This document shows, piece after piece, positions 16,275-24,420 of a stretch of DNA of 64,000 nt. The translations under genes were made by a program, and so were the position numbers. The stretch covers positions 1-64,000 of the forward strand of contig NZ_JAHOPH010000015.1 in the NCBI RefSeq assembly GCF_019798055.1. Direction: 5' to 3'. The DNA is from Salsipaludibacter albus. GTDB taxonomy: Bacteria > Actinomycetota > Nitriliruptoria > Nitriliruptorales > Nitriliruptoraceae. The notes beneath the pieces were generated by a model. The model made no database searches. It saw nothing but the letters and a program-made list of their open reading frames with translations, and was not told the origin of the DNA. Each line of letters starts with the position of its first letter. Within the stretch, counting starts at the first letter, position 1.

Positions 16275-18311
16275 ATGGCCACCCCCGACGACGACCTGCA
16301 CGACCGGATGGCACGACGAGCCACCGAGACGGGGCTGCTGGTCGCGGCCGCCGCCCTGCCGGCCACCTTCCAGCGCACGCTGACCAGTCGCAGCAACCTC
16401 GACCAGGCCCTGGTCACCGGACTCACCGTCACGATCGGCCAGGGGCTGGTCTCGACCGTCCAGGAGGCGCTGCAGGCACTGTCACGACCGACCACCGGGA
16501 CCACCGGCGACGACACCCGTGACTGGCACCGGCGGGTGCTGGGGGCGGACGCGCTGGCCGTGCTGGCCGGGCTCGGGCTCGAGCACTGGCTGGACGAGCG
16601 TGACGGCGAGACCCTGTGGCGTGCGACCGCGCGAACGACCGGCTGGCTGCTCAAGATCACCGGGACCGCCGGGCTCGCGGCGGGCGCCGTGCACAGTGCC
16701 GCCGGCACGGCCGAGGGCGACGACGACACGGCGGCGCGCGCCGGCCTGGTCGTGCTCGCCGGCGCCCTGGCCGCCGCACGGGAGCTGGATCGCCGGCGCC
16801 ACGAACGGCTCGACGAGGGACGCGACCTCGACGTCGAGGAGGCATCGGTGTCGGTCGGGCGGTCCCTGGCCATGGGCGTCGGCGTGACGGTCGGCGCCAC
16901 CGGCCTGGCACGGGCCGAGGGCTGGATCAGCGAGCAGGTGGCCGGCCTCCTGGGGTCGGTGCTTCCCGGTGGACGCGAGACGTGGCGTCCGGTCGGCCAC
17001 CTCGCGTCGGTGGGCCTGTTGCTGGCCGGGGCACGGGCGGCAGCCCAGCCGGTCTTCCGGTCGCTGGAGGGGACCAACACCCGGTTCGAGGCCGCCCTGG
17101 ACGTGGCACCGTGGCGTCCGGAGGTCTCCGGTTCGCCGGACAGCACCATCCCGTACGACACCATGGGCCGCATGGGTCGCCGCATGGCCTGGACGGTCCG
17201 GCCTCCGGACGAGATCGAGCGGGTGGTCGGCGAACCGGCCGCGGCCCACCCGGTGCGAATCTACGGTGGGCTGGAGCTTGCACCGACCGTGCAGGAGCGC
17301 GTCGACCGGGTGCTGGACGACCTCGAGCGGGCGGGTGGCCTGGAGCGTCGCTGGCTGATGCTGGTCTCGCCGACCGGGACCGGCTACGCCAACTACGCCG
17401 CACTGGGCGCGCTGGAGTTCCTGACCCGCGGCGACTGTGCCAGCGTCGCCATGCAGTACTCGGCCCGTCCCTCGCCGCTGTCGCTGGACCGGGTCGACGA
17501 GGGTCGCGCGCAGTTCCGTGCGCTCGTCGACACCCTCGGGGAGCGGCTGGAGGGACGCGCGCAGCGACCGACCGTGGTGGTCTTCGGCGAGAGCCTCGGG
17601 GCGTGGACCAGCCAGGACGCCTTCCTGCACCAGGGCACCGACGGCCTGCGGGACGCCCACGTCGACCATGCCCTGTGGATCGGGACGCCGTTCGAGAGCA
17701 AGTGGAAGGACCAGGTGCTGTCCGGCGACCGGCCCGACGTCGACCCGTCACTGCTCGGGGTGTTCAACGACATCGGCGAGTGGGACGCCCAGGACCCCGA
17801 CCGCGCCGCGGACCTGCGCTTCGTGATGCTGACCCACCACGACGACGGGGTGGCCCGCTTCGGGCAGTCCCTGCTCGTCCAGCGGCCCGACTGGCTGGGG
17901 GACCCGGACACCCGTCCCAGCGGGGTGCGTCGCTCCCAGCGCTGGATCCCGGTCACGACCTTCGTGCAGACGCTGGTGGACATGAAGAACGCCGCCCGGG
18001 TCGTCCCGGGGGTGTTCGCCGCACGGGGGCACGACTACCGCGCCGACCTGGCGCCGTTCCTCGCCGCGGTGCTCGACCTGCCGGCGACCTCGGCCCAGCA
18101 GGACGCGATCCGCCGTGCCCTGGAGGCCGAGGAGGCCGTCCGGACCCGCTGGATCGCCGACCACGGGACCATCGGCAACTCCATGGCCGTCCAGTTGGTC
18201 GACCGCATCCGGACCCAGTCCCCCGAGGCCTTCGCCGCCGCCATGGACGACCTGCGGGCCGAGCTGCGCGGCTGGGGCGCGGCATGGGAGGCGGGGACCG
18301 ACCCGGCGTGA
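16275..18311 (+). CDS. Abhydrolase_9-type membrane alpha/beta hydrolase
   Basis: A 678-residue protein with a hydrophobic, several-helix N-terminal half (about 1-290, Abhydrolase_9_N-like) and a C-terminal alpha/beta-hydrolase half (about 300-678). The nucleophile elbow is VVFGESLGAW, and the region AMQYSARPSPLS...GRAQFRALVDTL is conserved in this family. The C-terminal KNAARVVPGVFAARGHDYRADL holds the likely His of the triad. Members are predicted membrane-bound lipases/esterases of actinobacteria with no firm substrate. ATG 16275 has GGAG 5 nt upstream; an in-frame ATG at 16248 lacks one. Confidence 0.82.
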   Translation: MATPDDDLHDRMARRATETGLLVAAAALPATFQRTLTSRSNLDQALVTGLTVTIGQGLVSTVQEALQALSRPTTGTTGDDTRDWHRRVLGADALAVLAGLGLEHWLDERDGETLWRATARTTGWLLKITGTAGLAAGAVHSAAGTAEGDDDTAARAGLVVLAGALAAARELDRRRHERLDEGRDLDVEEASVSVGRSLAMGVGVTVGATGLARAEGWISEQVAGLLGSVLPGGRETWRPVGHLASVGLLLAGARAAAQPVFRSLEGTNTRFEAALDVAPWRPEVSGSPDSTIPYDTMGRMGRRMAWTVRPPDEIERVVGEPAAAHPVRIYGGLELAPTVQERVDRVLDDLERAGGLERRWLMLVSPTGTGYANYAALGALEFLTRGDCASVAMQYSARPSPLSLDRVDEGRAQFRALVDTLGERLEGRAQRPTVVVFGESLGAWTSQDAFLHQGTDGLRDAHVDHALWIGTPFESKWKDQVLSGDRPDVDPSLLGVFNDIGEWDAQDPDRAADLRFVMLTHHDDGVARFGQSLLVQRPDWLGDPDTRPSGVRRSQRWIPVTTFVQTLVDMKNAARVVPGVFAARGHDYRADLAPFLAAVLDLPATSAQQDAIRRALEAEEAVRTRWIADHGTIGNSMAVQLVDRIRTQSPEAFAAAMDDLRAELRGWGAAWEAGTDPA

Positions 18312-18402
18312 CGCCGTCGGCGATGTCCCACCGCCCGACGGGCCGGGACTAGGGTTCGCGGTACACGGCCCCACGACGGGGCCACGACGGACGAGGCGGA
18401 CC

Positions 18403-19059
18403 GTGGACGACGTGGTGGTGGGGATCCTGGCGGTGCTGGTCGGCGCCGCCTTCTGCTTCCGGGGGTACCTGGCGATGCGGGTCATCATCCCGATGTGGGG
18501 TGCGCTGGTCGGGTTCTTCCTGGGCGCCGGCCTGGTGGCCAGTTTCACCGACGGCGGCTTCCTGGCCACGACCACGGCCTGGCTGGTGGGGGTCGGCGTG
18601 GCGTTGCTGTTCGGTGTCCTGGCATACCTGTACTACGAGTTCTCGGTCGTGTTGAGCATGGCCGCGATCGGCTGGGTCCTGGGCACGACCGTGCTGGTCG
18701 CGCTGGGCGTGACCTGGACGTGGGTGATCATCCTGGGTGGCGTCGCCGCCGGCGCCCTGCTGGGGTTCGTGGCGATCGCGGCCGACCTGCCGATGGCGCT
18801 GCTGACGATCCTGACCGCCTTCGGGGGTGCCACCGTCGTGACGACCGGCGTGATGCTCCTGGTCGGGACCCTCGACGTCGAGCAACTGGGCCAGGGCGCC
18901 ACGACGGTGGCCATGGAGACGTCCGCCTGGTGGGTGGTGCTGTACTTCGGCCTCGCGATCGCCGGGATCGTCATCCAGCTGCGCGACGTCGACCGGCGCC
19001 GCGCCGGACTGCGCTCCGCCTGGGAAGGCGACGGCGGTCGCAGCATGCGGGCCGTCTAG
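18403..19059 (+). CDS. Polytopic membrane protein (DUF4203-like), unknown function
   Basis: A 218-residue protein with about six to seven membrane helices in quick succession and short Gly-rich turns, ending in a charged tail DVDRRRAGLRSAWEGDGG. It resembles the DUF4203/TMEM198-type fold, for which no biochemical role is established. Start is GTG 18403 with GAGG 6 nt upstream; the frame is open further back but overlaps the preceding gene. Its TAG stop shares the CTAG tetranucleotide with the stop of the convergent mscS gene. Confidence 0.7.
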   Translation: MDDVVVGILAVLVGAAFCFRGYLAMRVIIPMWGALVGFFLGAGLVASFTDGGFLATTTAWLVGVGVALLFGVLAYLYYEFSVVLSMAAIGWVLGTTVLVALGVTWTWVIILGGVAAGALLGFVAIAADLPMALLTILTAFGGATVVTTGVMLLVGTLDVEQLGQGATTVAMETSAWWVVLYFGLAIAGIVIQLRDVDRRRAGLRSAWEGDGGRSMRAV

Positions 19060-20114
19060 GCGTCCCCGTCGGCACCCGGCGCGCCGGTGGCGAGCTGGCC
19101 GTCACCGCCGTCGCGGAAGACCTGCCCGTCACCCCGGATCCACAGTTCGCGCTGGGGGAACGGGATCGAGATGTCGTTGGCGTCCAGGGCGAGCTTGATC
19201 CGCTGGCGCATCTCCCGGGCCACCGTCCACTGCTCGCCCGGCAGGGTCTTGATCGAGGTGCGGATCACGACCGCGTCCGCCCCGAGGGTCTCCACGCCCA
19301 GGATCTCCGGATCCTCGAGCACGACCTGGTCGAAGTCGGGGTCGACCGACATTTCGTGGGCGACCTGGCCGATCACCTCGCGCGCGTGGGCGACGTCGGT
19401 GTCGTAGGCCACGCCGATGTCGAGCACCGCGCGGGCCCAGTCCTGGGACATGTTCCCGACCCGCTGGATTTGGCCGTTCGGGACGTGCCACAGCGTCCCG
19501 TCCACGGCCCGCAGCGAGGTCGTCCGCAGGGAGATCGACTCCACGACGCCGGTGGCCTCGCCGACGTCGATGACGTCGCCGATGCCGAACTGGTCCTCGG
19601 CCAGCATGAACAGGCCGGTCAGGAAGTCCTGCACCAACGACTGGGCCCCGAAGCCCAGCGCGACGCCGATGATCCCGGCACTGGCCACCAACGGCCCGAG
19701 GTTGATGTTGAACGCACCAAGGGCGATCATCACCCCGATGGTCCACACGAGCACCGTGACGATGCTCGACACCACCGCGACCAGGGACTCGACCCGGCGG
19801 GCCCGGCGCGGATCGGGCGGGCCGGTGCGCAGTCCCGGGGTGAGGTCGGTGATCCGACTGGGTCGGTCCCCGCCAGCGACCAGCCGGCGGCCGATCCGGC
19901 GGACGGCGAAGCGGGCGATCAGGCTGACGACGAAGGTCACGACCAGGACGGCGAACGCCTGGGTCAACGGGGCCACGATCCCCCCGGCCAGCCCTGCGAG
20001 TGCATCGGAGCCGGTGGTCTCCAGCACCCAGTCGCACACGGCGTTGGGCTGGTCCTCACACAGGCCGGTCGGCTGCTCGGTCGCCGACTGGGCGAGGACG
20101 ACGAGGGCGTTCAC
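19056..20114 (-). CDS. Small-conductance mechanosensitive channel (MscS family)
   Basis: A 352-residue channel protein of the MscS family that opens on membrane stretch to release solutes after hypo-osmotic shock. Three hydrophobic helices precede the pore-lining segment GIIGVALGFGAQSLVQDFLTG, followed by the beta domain (DQFGIGDVIDVGEATGVVESI, LRTTSLRAVDGTLWHVPNG) and the alpha/beta C-terminal domain. Length is between MscS (286) and YbdG. GTG 20114 is the best available start. It lies downstream of the sigma-factor/small-protein pair on the same strand (124-bp gap) and could be co-transcribed, linking it to that regulator. Confidence 0.92.
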   Translation of the reverse strand: MNALVVLAQSATEQPTGLCEDQPNAVCDWVLETTGSDALAGLAGGIVAPLTQAFAVLVVTFVVSLIARFAVRRIGRRLVAGGDRPSRITDLTPGLRTGPPDPRRARRVESLVAVVSSIVTVLVWTIGVMIALGAFNINLGPLVASAGIIGVALGFGAQSLVQDFLTGLFMLAEDQFGIGDVIDVGEATGVVESISLRTTSLRAVDGTLWHVPNGQIQRVGNMSQDWARAVLDIGVAYDTDVAHAREVIGQVAHEMSVDPDFDQVVLEDPEILGVETLGADAVVIRTSIKTLPGEQWTVAREMRQRIKLALDANDISIPFPQRELWIRGDGQVFRDGGDGQLATGAPGADGDA

Positions 20115-20238
20115 GAGGGGAGGTCTCCTGGGTCGCGGTGGCGCGGGCCGGGCGGCGGGGCGGGTTCCCAGCGTAGGAGTGGCGCGCGCGACGACGCCCG
20201 GTGGGACCCGAACCGTCGACCGCCGTCCGACCGGATCG

Positions 20239-20754
20239 CTACAGCTGGAACACCGGGGTGACCACGGCCGGGCCGTCGCCGTCCACGGTGGCGACCACGA
20301 GCTGGACCATGCTGGCCGGCACGTCGTCGAAGACGAACCGCCCGTCGTCCCCGACGCGCTGGCGCCGCGGCGTGTCCGGCAGGCGCAGCGTCACGTCGAC
20401 CTCGCCCCCGCCGGTCAACCAGCCGTCGACCCGGAAGCGGTCGCGACCCACCTCGGTCACCGCGACCGTGACGGTCACCGACGCCGCCGCGAAGGTCATC
20501 GTCAGGGAGCGGTCGGTCGTGGCACTGCGGACCCCGGCCAGGTCTCCGTCCCGGTCGGTCGAGGTCTGGAGGAGGTGCGCCACCTCGACCTCGACCTCCT
20601 CCAGTGCCACGGCGAAGCGGGCACGGTCGACCAGCCCCGCCGGGACCGGGTCCAGCCGGTCCGCGAGCCGGGCCAGGCCGGCCAGGAGTCGCTCGTCGTG
20701 GTCGTCGATCGGTCCGTCGGGGCCGCCGTCGTCGGGTGGGATCGGGGCGTCCAT
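20239..20754 (-). CDS. Small sigma-coupled protein, alpha N-terminus and beta C-terminus (copy A)
   Basis: A 171-residue cytosolic protein. The N-terminal part (about 20-75) is helical and contains LDPVPAGLVDRARFAVALEE; the C-terminal part (about 85-171) is beta-rich (TMTFAAASVTVTV, FRVDGWLTGGGEVDVTLRLP, FVFDDVPASMVQLVV), like carboxypeptidase-regulatory or Ig-like sandwiches. Its ATG overlaps the ECF sigma stop by one base (TGATG), so the two are translationally coupled. That position is typical for an anti-sigma factor, but no zinc-binding HxxxCxxC motif or membrane helix is present. It is clearly paralogous to the 171-residue protein at 26413-26928, which heads a protease unit. Role unknown; regulator, adaptor or substrate are all open. 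Confidence 0.75.
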   Translation of the reverse strand: MDAPIPPDDGGPDGPIDDHDERLLAGLARLADRLDPVPAGLVDRARFAVALEEVEVEVAHLLQTSTDRDGDLAGVRSATTDRSLTMTFAAASVTVTVAVTEVGRDRFRVDGWLTGGGEVDVTLRLPDTPRRQRVGDDGRFVFDDVPASMVQLVVATVDGDGPAVVTPVFQL

Positions 20755-21362
20755 CAGCTCGTCTCCCACGTCGGGTCGTCGGCCAGGAGCGTGCGCAGCT
20801 TGGCCAGGCAGCGACCACGGGTCGGCCCGATGCTGCCGATCGGCATGCCGAGTGCCTCGGAGATGCTGGCGTAGTCCGGGCGGTCCGCGAAGGCGATGAC
20901 CCGCAGCAGGGTCCGGCACCGCTCGGGCAGGGACTGGACGTGGGCCCACAGCCGCTCGGCCTCGTCCTCCAGCTCGACGGCCTCGTCCGGTCCCCGGGTC
21001 GGGGTGGCCGTGGCGACCCAGTCGACCTCGTCCGGGTCGCGGTGCCCGACGGTCTGGCCGAGGTCGTCACTGCGGACCGGCCGGTCACGCCGGGTCGCAC
21101 GCCACGCGTCGCGCTTGGCCGTCGTGACCAACCACGACACGACCGCGCGTGGCTCCTCGATCGCGTCGGCGCGACGCACCAGGGCCAGCCAGGCCCGCTG
21201 GATCACGTCCTCGGCGGCGGTGGAGGACAGCCCCTGGGACCGCACCACGTGCCACAGCAGCGGTGTCACCTCCCCGACGAGGTCGTCGAACCCCGAACGG
21301 TCCCCCTCCAGGTACCGACGGAAGCACCGCTCGGCGCGATCCGTGAGTGTCGCGGTCGTCAT
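20754..21362 (-). CDS. ECF-type RNA polymerase sigma factor
   Basis: A 202-residue sigma-70 family factor with region 2 (about 25-65: FDDLVGEVTPLLWHVVRSQGL, EDVIQRAWLALVRR) and region 4 (about 140-192: LPERCRTLLRVIAFADRPDYASISEALGM...TRGRCLAKLR). The segment MPIGSIGPTRGRCLAKLR is typical of actinobacterial ECF factors found with CHAT proteases. ATG 21362 has GGGG 5 nt upstream. A TAGGCT -10 box 115-120 nt upstream suggests a housekeeping promoter. The gene follows the CHAT-1 terminator and is the most 3' regulatory element of the protease island; whether it transcribes the island is inference. Confidence 0.92.
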   Translation of the reverse strand: MTTATLTDRAERCFRRYLEGDRSGFDDLVGEVTPLLWHVVRSQGLSSTAAEDVIQRAWLALVRRADAIEEPRAVVSWLVTTAKRDAWRATRRDRPVRSDDLGQTVGHRDPDEVDWVATATPTRGPDEAVELEDEAERLWAHVQSLPERCRTLLRVIAFADRPDYASISEALGMPIGSIGPTRGRCLAKLRTLLADDPTWETS

Positions 21363-21476
21363 CCCTGCCCCAACGTGGTCGGATGGTGCGCCCGGTCGTG
21401 GTCCGTCGGCATCCGTTCGCGGCTCCTGGGTTTCGCGTTCCGCGTCCGGGCCTCGATGGCCACGCGCACGTCGTCC

Positions 21477-21482
21477 AGCCTA
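21477..21482 (-). promoter_or_regulatory. -10 box upstream of the sigma factor
   Basis: TAGGCT on the minus strand, giving a leader of about 108 nt. The rest of the 454-bp interval 21363-21816 holds the terminator at 21674-21722 and no credible gene. Confidence 0.35.
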
Positions 21483-21673
21483 GACACGTCGCGCCCGTGG
21501 CCGGACGACGTGGGGCGCCGTCACGAGTGGGAGCACGAACTGCAGGACCGTGATACCACCACCCCGCGTCGTGCGTCCAGCGCACGTACCGGGGGCCTCG
21601 CGTATCAGGGGACGACCCCTCCGCCTCCCGTGTGTCGACCGGCGGCCCGGGTGCGAGCCCGACGCCACCGGAT

Positions 21674-21722
21674 CCGGTGCCCGGTCGCTGCTGTCGGGGG
21701 ACGAGCAGCGGCCGGGCACCGG
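21674..21722 (-). terminator. Terminator of the S8/CHAT operon
   Basis: A 19-bp stem (arms 21674-21692 and 21704-21722, one G-U wobble) with an 11-nt loop begins 95 bases after the CHAT-1 stop, separating it from the sigma-factor gene. No T-tract follows. Confidence 0.75.
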
Positions 21723-21816
21723 CACCATCGCGGCGGGGGCTCCCACGGGGCAGGGCAGGCCCCCGCCGACACCTCCCACGCCCGCCACCGCGTCCCGGCC
21801 GATGCCCGGACCGTCC

Positions 21817-24420
21817 TCAGCCGACCAGGGGACGAAGTCCGGCCCCCAGGCACCCGAACGGCGCGAGCTCGCCAGCGCCCGCCGCATCGGCGACGGCCAT
21901 CGCCAGCGCCTCCGCCGGACCGAGCCCGGCCACCAGGCCCTCGTGCACGGCGATCATGACGTCGTGTGCGGTCTCGTCGCGCACCCGGGCGAGCCCCGCG
22001 AGCACGGTCGGCACCCCCGCCTGCAACAGGGCGGCCGTGAGTCCCAGTGGCTCGTCACCCCGCCGGACCGTGTGCGAGCCGACCTCGCAGCTGGACAGCA
22101 CCACCAGGCGGGCCCGGGGGTCCGGCTCCAGCTCGTGGGCGAAGATCGGGCCGTCGTGGAGTCGCAACGAGGAGAACAGCGGTGACGCGGCCTGGTGGTG
22201 GCCATGGGTGGCCAGGTGCACCACGTCGGCCTCGCGCAGCCCCCGGCGCACGACCGCGCCGGTGGCATCCGCACCCTGCGCGACCCAGCCCGACCCCCAG
22301 GCCTCCGCCACGGCGACGGCCTCGGCCACGGAACGGTCCAGTCCGGGCCCCGCGACGGCCATCACCCCGGCCCCCGAGGCCGACGCGGCCCGCCCACGAA
22401 GCCGGTCCCACATGGTCAGGCTCGGGACCATGGTCGAGGCGAGTCCGAGCCGACTGGGCACGAGCGACCACGGCACCAGCGCCAGCGCCCCGTGGGGAAC
22501 CAGCACCAGGGGGGACGGGCCCACCTCCAGCGGGCGCAGCAGCCGGGCGTCCAGTCGTTGCAGCGTCGCGTCGACCGAGCGACGCATCACGCTGCGGACG
22601 GCCTCGGGGACCCCGGACAGGACGACCGCCTGGAGGTCGGAGCGCACCTGCTCGACGTCGCGCACGGCCGTGGCGAGGTCGCCGAGCTCGACGACGGTGA
22701 CGTCTCGCTGGTCGATGCGGACCGCGAGGAGGCGCGACCCGACACTGGTGTAGGACACCGCCACGGCCCCGCTGGGGGCGAGGTGTGCCCGGACGGTGGC
22801 GAGGTCGGCCAGCCCGACGTCGGACCGCACCCCGCTGCGCTGCCACTCCCGGTGGCGCAGGTCGTGCTGGAGCCGCGTGATCTCCCGCCGCAGCCGCCGG
22901 TCGTGCTCGGGGTCGCCACCCTCGTCGCGTCGCCACAGGGCGTCGTTGGCACGGCGCAGTCGGGCGAGCTGCTCACGCTCCCGTGCGGTCGCGCTGGGAC
23001 GGACCGGGGCGATCCGCGTCGACGAGGCGTGCGATCGCTCGACGGCCCCGTGCACGACCTCCGGATCGTCACGTCCGACGGCGTCGGCGACCCCGATCTC
23101 GGCCAGCTCACGACCGTGGATCGCCATCGCCGTGCGCAGGTCGACCGAGCCGAGTCGTGCCTGAGCCCGTCCGAGCTCGACCAGCCCGTCCTCGACGATC
23201 TGCTGGAGGTCGGCGTCGCCCCGCGCGGCGGCCAACCCTGCGCGGGCGCGATACCAGCGCAGGCGCACGCTGACCGCGGCGTCCTCGGCGGCTCGCCCGT
23301 CCAGGGCACGGGCCGCCCGGTCCGGGTCACCGGCGACGAGCGCCGCCTCGGCCAGCATGAACCAGGCCGGCAGGCTGATCTCGACGTCGTCGGCGTCGTC
23401 GGCCGCCCGCGCCAGGTCCTCGACCTGGTCGGCCAGGGACGGGTCCGGTGGGATCCCCGTGGGGTCCGACGGTGCCAGGCCGGCCACCTCCGACTGGGCC
23501 TGCTCGAGCCGGACCGCCAGCCGGACGAACGCCGCCCGCCGCGCCCAGCGCGCGTTGCGGCGACCCACGAACAGGCCTGCTGCCCGCTCGGTCTGCTCCG
23601 CCGCGAGGTCGAGGTCCCCGCTGGCGAGGGCGCCCCGGGCACGCAGCAGGTGGGCCTCGCCGACGTCCTGGTGGCGCCCCGACCCGGCCATGTCGCCGAT
23701 GGCCTGCTCGAGGAACGCGTCGCCCTCGTCGACCAGGCCCGCCTCCTGCAGGACCCGGGCACGATCCATGCGTGCGATCGGGTCGTCCATCAGCCGCCCG
23801 ACGGCCGGCTCGAGCTCGACGTCGGCCACCCCCCGCGCGAACACGTCCAGCGCACGGGGCAGGTCGCCCTGGATGAAGGCGAGGAATCCCCGGTTGTGCC
23901 GGGCCTTCTGGGCGAGTTCCAGCAGGTCGGCCGCAGCCCCCTCCTCCTCCACCCGGCCCAGGTCGCGACCCGCGGCGTCGAGGTCGCCCACCTCCAACCG
24001 GACGAATCCCCGGTTGAGGAGGAACCGCACCCGATCCTCGGTCGACGCGTCGTCCAGCCAGGGGTCGGCCGTGTCGAAGACCGCCATCGCGGCGTGCACG
24101 TCGCCACCCCGCAGGTGGCAGTACGCCCTCGCCCCCGCGACCGCCACGCGCAGGTCGGCGAGGCCCGCCGCATCGACGATCTGGGCGGCACGGTCCAGCA
24201 GGGGCGACCAGGACTGGTCGACGTCGACCTCGTGTCGCGAGCAGGCGAGGATCGTCAGCGCGCGCACCAGCAGCCGCTGCTCACCGGGATCGTGCGTCGT
24301 GCCGAGCGCGTCGACCACGGGGCGGGCCAGCGTGGCCGCAGCGCCGTAGTCGTGGGCCTCCATCGCCCGCCGCGCCAGTTCGACCCGGCGATCCGGGGTG
24401 AGCCCGGGCGGGGCCGTCAA
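21817..24420 (-). CDS. TPR-CHAT caspase-like protease (CHAT-1)
   Basis: An 867-residue cytosolic protein with TPR-like helical repeats over residues 1 to about 560 and a C-terminal CHAT peptidase domain (about 600-867). The catalytic dyad is present: His739 in HLATHGHH and Cys778 in LSSCEVG. CHAT is the caspase/separase-like fold also used by Csx29. The start is taken as TTG 24420, which overlaps the stop of the S8 gene (TTGA); the first in-frame ATG is 19 codons later but would truncate the first helix relative to paralogue CHAT-2. Last gene of the unit small protein / S8-1 / CHAT-1. No signal peptide or membrane helix. A substrate is not visible; the partner S8 protease or its repeat hinge is an obvious candidate. 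Confidence 0.88.
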   Translation of the reverse strand: MTAPPGLTPDRRVELARRAMEAHDYGAAATLARPVVDALGTTHDPGEQRLLVRALTILACSRHEVDVDQSWSPLLDRAAQIVDAAGLADLRVAVAGARAYCHLRGGDVHAAMAVFDTADPWLDDASTEDRVRFLLNRGFVRLEVGDLDAAGRDLGRVEEEGAAADLLELAQKARHNRGFLAFIQGDLPRALDVFARGVADVELEPAVGRLMDDPIARMDRARVLQEAGLVDEGDAFLEQAIGDMAGSGRHQDVGEAHLLRARGALASGDLDLAAEQTERAAGLFVGRRNARWARRAAFVRLAVRLEQAQSEVAGLAPSDPTGIPPDPSLADQVEDLARAADDADDVEISLPAWFMLAEAALVAGDPDRAARALDGRAAEDAAVSVRLRWYRARAGLAAARGDADLQQIVEDGLVELGRAQARLGSVDLRTAMAIHGRELAEIGVADAVGRDDPEVVHGAVERSHASSTRIAPVRPSATAREREQLARLRRANDALWRRDEGGDPEHDRRLRREITRLQHDLRHREWQRSGVRSDVGLADLATVRAHLAPSGAVAVSYTSVGSRLLAVRIDQRDVTVVELGDLATAVRDVEQVRSDLQAVVLSGVPEAVRSVMRRSVDATLQRLDARLLRPLEVGPSPLVLVPHGALALVPWSLVPSRLGLASTMVPSLTMWDRLRGRAASASGAGVMAVAGPGLDRSVAEAVAVAEAWGSGWVAQGADATGAVVRRGLREADVVHLATHGHHQAASPLFSSLRLHDGPIFAHELEPDPRARLVVLSSCEVGSHTVRRGDEPLGLTAALLQAGVPTVLAGLARVRDETAHDVMIAVHEGLVAGLGPAEALAMAVADAAGAGELAPFGCLGAGLRPLVG